Source of the DNA: Xestospongia muta
Lineage: Eukaryota > Porifera > Demospongiae > Haplosclerida > Petrosiidae
Length of the DNA stretch: 64,000 nucleotides
Direction of reading: 5' to 3'
Assembly: GCA_963693285.1 (NCBI GenBank)
Contig: OY848918.1
Location: forward strand, 1,409,001 to 1,473,000
A model generated the notes under the pieces. It was not told where the DNA came from. It ran no database searches and worked only from the letters and a program-made list of their open reading frames with translations. This document shows, in pieces, positions 61,240-64,000 of this stretch; positions within the stretch are counted from its first letter, which is position 1, and each line of letters begins with the position of its first letter. The position numbers and the translations under genes are program-made.

Positions 61240-62350
61240 ATGTATTTACATATGGAGAAGTGTTGTCAAATACAGTCACTTACTTCAACAGTTGTGTCAA
61301 TTTCTTGGGAGAATGTACAGTAAACATACAAATAGCAATTAATGTCAAAGGAACTGATCTCCAGCGTCTACATCAAGTGTGGGGAATCAAGTTCAAGTGG
61401 TGAATGTTGGCTCAATGACAATGTATGAAATGTAATAGATTACCAATAAAAAAATTTAAATACCATTCCAGATAGTCAATAGCTATATCCTCATAATATG
61501 CAATAGTATCAAGAAGAAAACTGTAAGTAAAGACATAAGAAGTGCTCACATTAACTCCTTATAGGGAGTGAACATACTACCCATTAGTTCTTTTTTTCTG
61601 GAGGGATTAAATGCAAAAGGAATTGACAATATACTTGAAAAGTGGTATAAAAAAGTTAGAACTTCATTACCCATTATTACTAATTGCCTCACTTAAACAG
61701 ATAAAAATGTTTTCAGAATTTGACATGTGGATTATACCTATCAACATGCAGACATGTTCATTGGACAATGATGGTATATAATTTCACAGTCCTTACTTTT
61801 AGTGTATATGTACTCTAAACAGGTGATTGACTTCAAGGGAAATATCACACATTATATTACATAGACTCCTATGTCTGTCCTACCAATGTAACATGGGCTG
61901 AAAAAGTAATAACGTGAGAAAAAATAATATCATGTACATTACACCTTCCTCTTATGTAATGAATAGGAAATTCATAGACAAAAGATATGTGCAAGAAACA
62001 GGAAATAACTTTGACTGGACAAAATGGGACAGAAACTTTCATCCTGTAAGTAGAAATACAATAAATGAAAATTAATGTTTGAAGGAAAAATTTTATTACC
62101 ATAGGATGCACCACTCCAACAAAACTCATTTGATTGTGGGATATTTGTAATAAAAGTATGTAGTGTATTTGTCATGGATTCCTTTCAATACTAAAAATAT
62201 AGATGGCACTATGTATTACTAGCACAACTGATGCAGACTTTACCCAGGTATAAGCTTTATAAATCATGAGAGCGATGTTCATTTACTAGTACAGAAAAGA
62301 TGTACCAAGATTTAGATATGAGGTCATGTATGAAATTCCTAATCAACACC
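61240..62350 (+). pseudogene. Ulp1/SENP-type (C48) cysteine protease, frame-broken
   Basis: Pieces on the plus strand follow the order of the Ulp1 fold. G-E-C-W-L-N-D-N (about 61,400) matches the start motif W-L-N-D. Next come I-V-N-S-Y, an I-S-S-F-F-L segment, W-I-I-P-I-N (about 61,730), H-W-T-M-M-V with the catalytic His (about 61,757), Y-Y-I-D-S with the catalytic Asp (about 61,860), and Q-Q-N-S-F-D-C-G-I-F-V-I-K with the oxyanion Gln and catalytic Cys (about 62,115-62,155). Two frame changes are visible, one between the P-I-N and H-W segments and one before the D-S. All catalytic residues are still recognisable. Family members cleave SUMO or related modifiers. It is either a decayed gene or one read with assembly errors. 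Confidence 0.65.
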
Positions 62351-62414
62351 TTTTGTATGTTGCTAAAAATAATATATTATTAATCATGATGCATGTGTTA
62401 TGTATTATATTAGG

Positions 62415-62940
62415 AAACAAAATGAAGATCGATTAAATCTGCAAAAAAATGCAGCTCTTGCCTGTGCTATTAAAGGTAATCCAACTAGGGGAAGTGCTAG
62501 CAATGTTGGCCTACAGCCCTCAAAGTGTAAGTCTTAATTAATGGGCATCTTACTTTGCCATGTGATAGCAACCAATACAACACAACCATAACTACCAAAG
62601 TCACATCACAAGCCAGTAATCTAACTATAGAAAGTGGTACCAAAACAGGTCTACAGCTCTTAAAGAGTAAGTTTTAATTCACAAGCAATTTACTTTGCAT
62701 ATGATAGCAACCAATGCAAAACAACCCTCAACCATAAAAGTCACAGGAACCACACAAAGGACACAATTACAAAAGGTTAAAATTGGGACTACAATGGTGC
62801 AAAATTAGCAGCCTCATATATGTAGGTAGATAACAAATACCAATGCTTGCATTGTGGAAAGGTATATCAAACCAGAAGTGGCCTTTTCAAACATAAGAAA
62901 GCTCTTCATTATGAACATTCTGGAATTCTTCATAGTCAGG
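62415..62940 (+). CDS. Short exons leading to a C2H2 zinc finger
   Basis: Open exons with fair splice sites lie at about 62,415-62,527, 62,566-62,668 and 62,708-62,781; the last two seem to be a tandem duplication of an exon-intron unit of about 140 bp. They are followed by an exon from about 62,827 with Y-Q-C-L-H-C-G-K-V-Y and F-K-H-K-K-A-L-H, a C-x2-C-x12-H-x4-H zinc finger. The finger lies just before the transposase domain, as expected for a DNA-binding part of the same protein. Joining of these exons is inferred. Confidence 0.5.
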
Positions 62941-63107
62941 AGCCTACTACCACTTCACAACACAGAGACTAATACAGCTACGTGAACATTTAACGAACAC
63001 ACACAACATAGAGATGAAACTGAATACAATGACATTTGTAGATAATGAAGGTATAATGCTATCCATGTATCAGCTAAGAGGCTAGTGTTATATTAATCTC
63101 CCTGTAG

Positions 63108-64000
63108 GATTTAAAACATGGAAAACATGCTTTGAAGAAGAGACTTCATCTTCTTTCATCAAAGCAACAGGAAACAAAAGAGATAGTGATGACAACTTAA
63201 TATGTTACTATTATTGTAACAGAAGTGGATTTTACAATACTAAGGGGACTGGAAAACGACAGATGAAAGTTCAAGGGACATGCAAGCTAAATACCTATTG
63301 TACAGCCTTAATTAAGATCATGACTAAGCAAACTACAAGTAAAGTACAGGTAGAAGTATGTAATACACACTATGGACACACAACAGATCTAGGACATTTA
63401 CGCTTACCTGATAATGTCAGACTCTCTGTTGCTGGACAATTGCTTCAAGGAGTCTCATTTCAACACATCTTGGCAAGGTACGCGACAGTGTTGGCACAAA
63501 TTTGAAACGAGTTCACCTACTAAGTAGAAAAGACATTGGAAATATTGAAAAATCATATCACCTAAACACTAAACAAAGGGATAAGAATGATGCAACAAGT
63601 GTGGACTGTTGGGTAAAAGAAATGATGGAAAAGGAAGAGAGGAATCCAGTTATTGTTTATAAACCTCAAGGCTGTCCTCAGTCAGTTGAATTCAACAACA
63701 TGTGCAATGATGACGTCCTGATATGTCTACAAACACCAATGCAAGCATCCATGATGAAGCAGTTTGCCCATCAGAGAATAATATGCATCGACTCCACCCA
63801 TGGCACTAATAGCTATAATTTCTCTTTGGTCACATTGGTAGTAGTAGACCAATTTGGTGAGGGGTACCCAGTGGGTTGGTGTTTATCAAATCGTGAAGAT
63901 AAATATGTACTTCACAATTTTTTCACAGCAGTTAAGAAGAGGGTCGGTTCCATAACACCACAATGGTTTATGTCCGATGATGCCAAGCAATTTTATAATG
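63108..64000 (+). pseudogene. MULE-type transposase domain, runs off the window
   Basis: After an acceptor at about 63,108 an open stretch carries a FLYWCH/FAR1-like cysteine and histidine region (I-C-Y-Y-Y-C-N-R-S, then V-C-N-T-H-Y-G-H). The transposase core follows, with I-D-S-T-H-G-T-N (first Asp, about 63,788) and M-S-D-D-A-K-Q-F (second Asp, about 63,975). The window ends before the third acidic residue. A one-base frame change near 63,470, in the segment after F-Q-H-I-L, separates the two open parts, so this copy is probably inactive unless the base is an assembly error. Such genes are widespread in animals as MULE elements or domesticated derivatives. Confidence 0.7.

Noticed and set aside
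1..64000. tRNA or rRNA genes
   Set aside because: I looked for tRNA-like A and B boxes and rRNA words and saw none that I could support.

Overview
The window looks like a stretch of an animal nuclear genome, most probably a demosponge close to Amphimedon queenslandica. That is an inference from the AT-rich DNA, introns that are often only 40-60 bp, very dense gene packing, and ectodomains that mix an Ig domain with fibronectin-III-like modules. There are no bacterial features. No database search was possible, so the species call is tentative.

About 55 kb (1-59,350) is a tandem array of one receptor family, here named L1 to L11 from left to right. All copies are on the minus strand except L4. 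The shared gene plan is: signal-peptide exon (ends in phase 1); one Ig exon; one FN3-like exon (E3); a second FN3-like module split over two exons (E4 and E5); a strongly conserved membrane-proximal module (E6); a variable stalk; a transmembrane exon; a tyrosine-bearing cytoplasmic tail. Eight copies (L2, L3, L5, L6, L7, L9, L10, L11) read open. For L2, L3, L6, L7, L10 and L11 a full exon chain could be written whose phases all agree (558, 600, 570, 550, 554 and 746 codons). L1 and L4 carry lesions, and L8 and several fragments are remnants.

Two tail classes sit on interchangeable ectodomains. Class A (L2, L6, L7, L10 and an orphan pair at 7.1-7.3 kb) is short and ends in a D-Y-E-N motif. Class B (L3, L5, L9, L11) starts from a shared membrane-proximal module; it is long with many exons in L5, L9 and L11 and cut short in L3. 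In L5 it carries two ITIM-like tyrosine motifs. The same ectodomain subtype is found with both tails (L9/L10, L5/L6). This resembles the paired activating/inhibitory receptors of animal immune and allorecognition loci and is the main candidate for an undescribed system here.

Between the receptors lie: fragments of a second, unrecognised secreted/membrane family (the G family, with a G-S-D-N module at 37.4 and 49.9 kb); a 2-kb array of about 15 units of roughly 138 bp that seems to have grown from a G-family exon edge (37.6-39.6 kb); a degenerate BEL/Pao LTR retrotransposon lacking its reverse transcriptase (22.4-26.2 kb); a 285-bp MITE with perfect TIRs and TSD inside an L9 intron; and a Tc1/mariner remnant inside the L11 intron between Ig and E3.

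The right end (59.6-64 kb, plus strand) differs. It holds a compact ubiquitin-specific protease, then a broken Ulp1/SENP-type cysteine protease, a C2H2 zinc finger, and a MULE-type transposase domain that runs off the window. These may be parts of one composite gene or mobile element.
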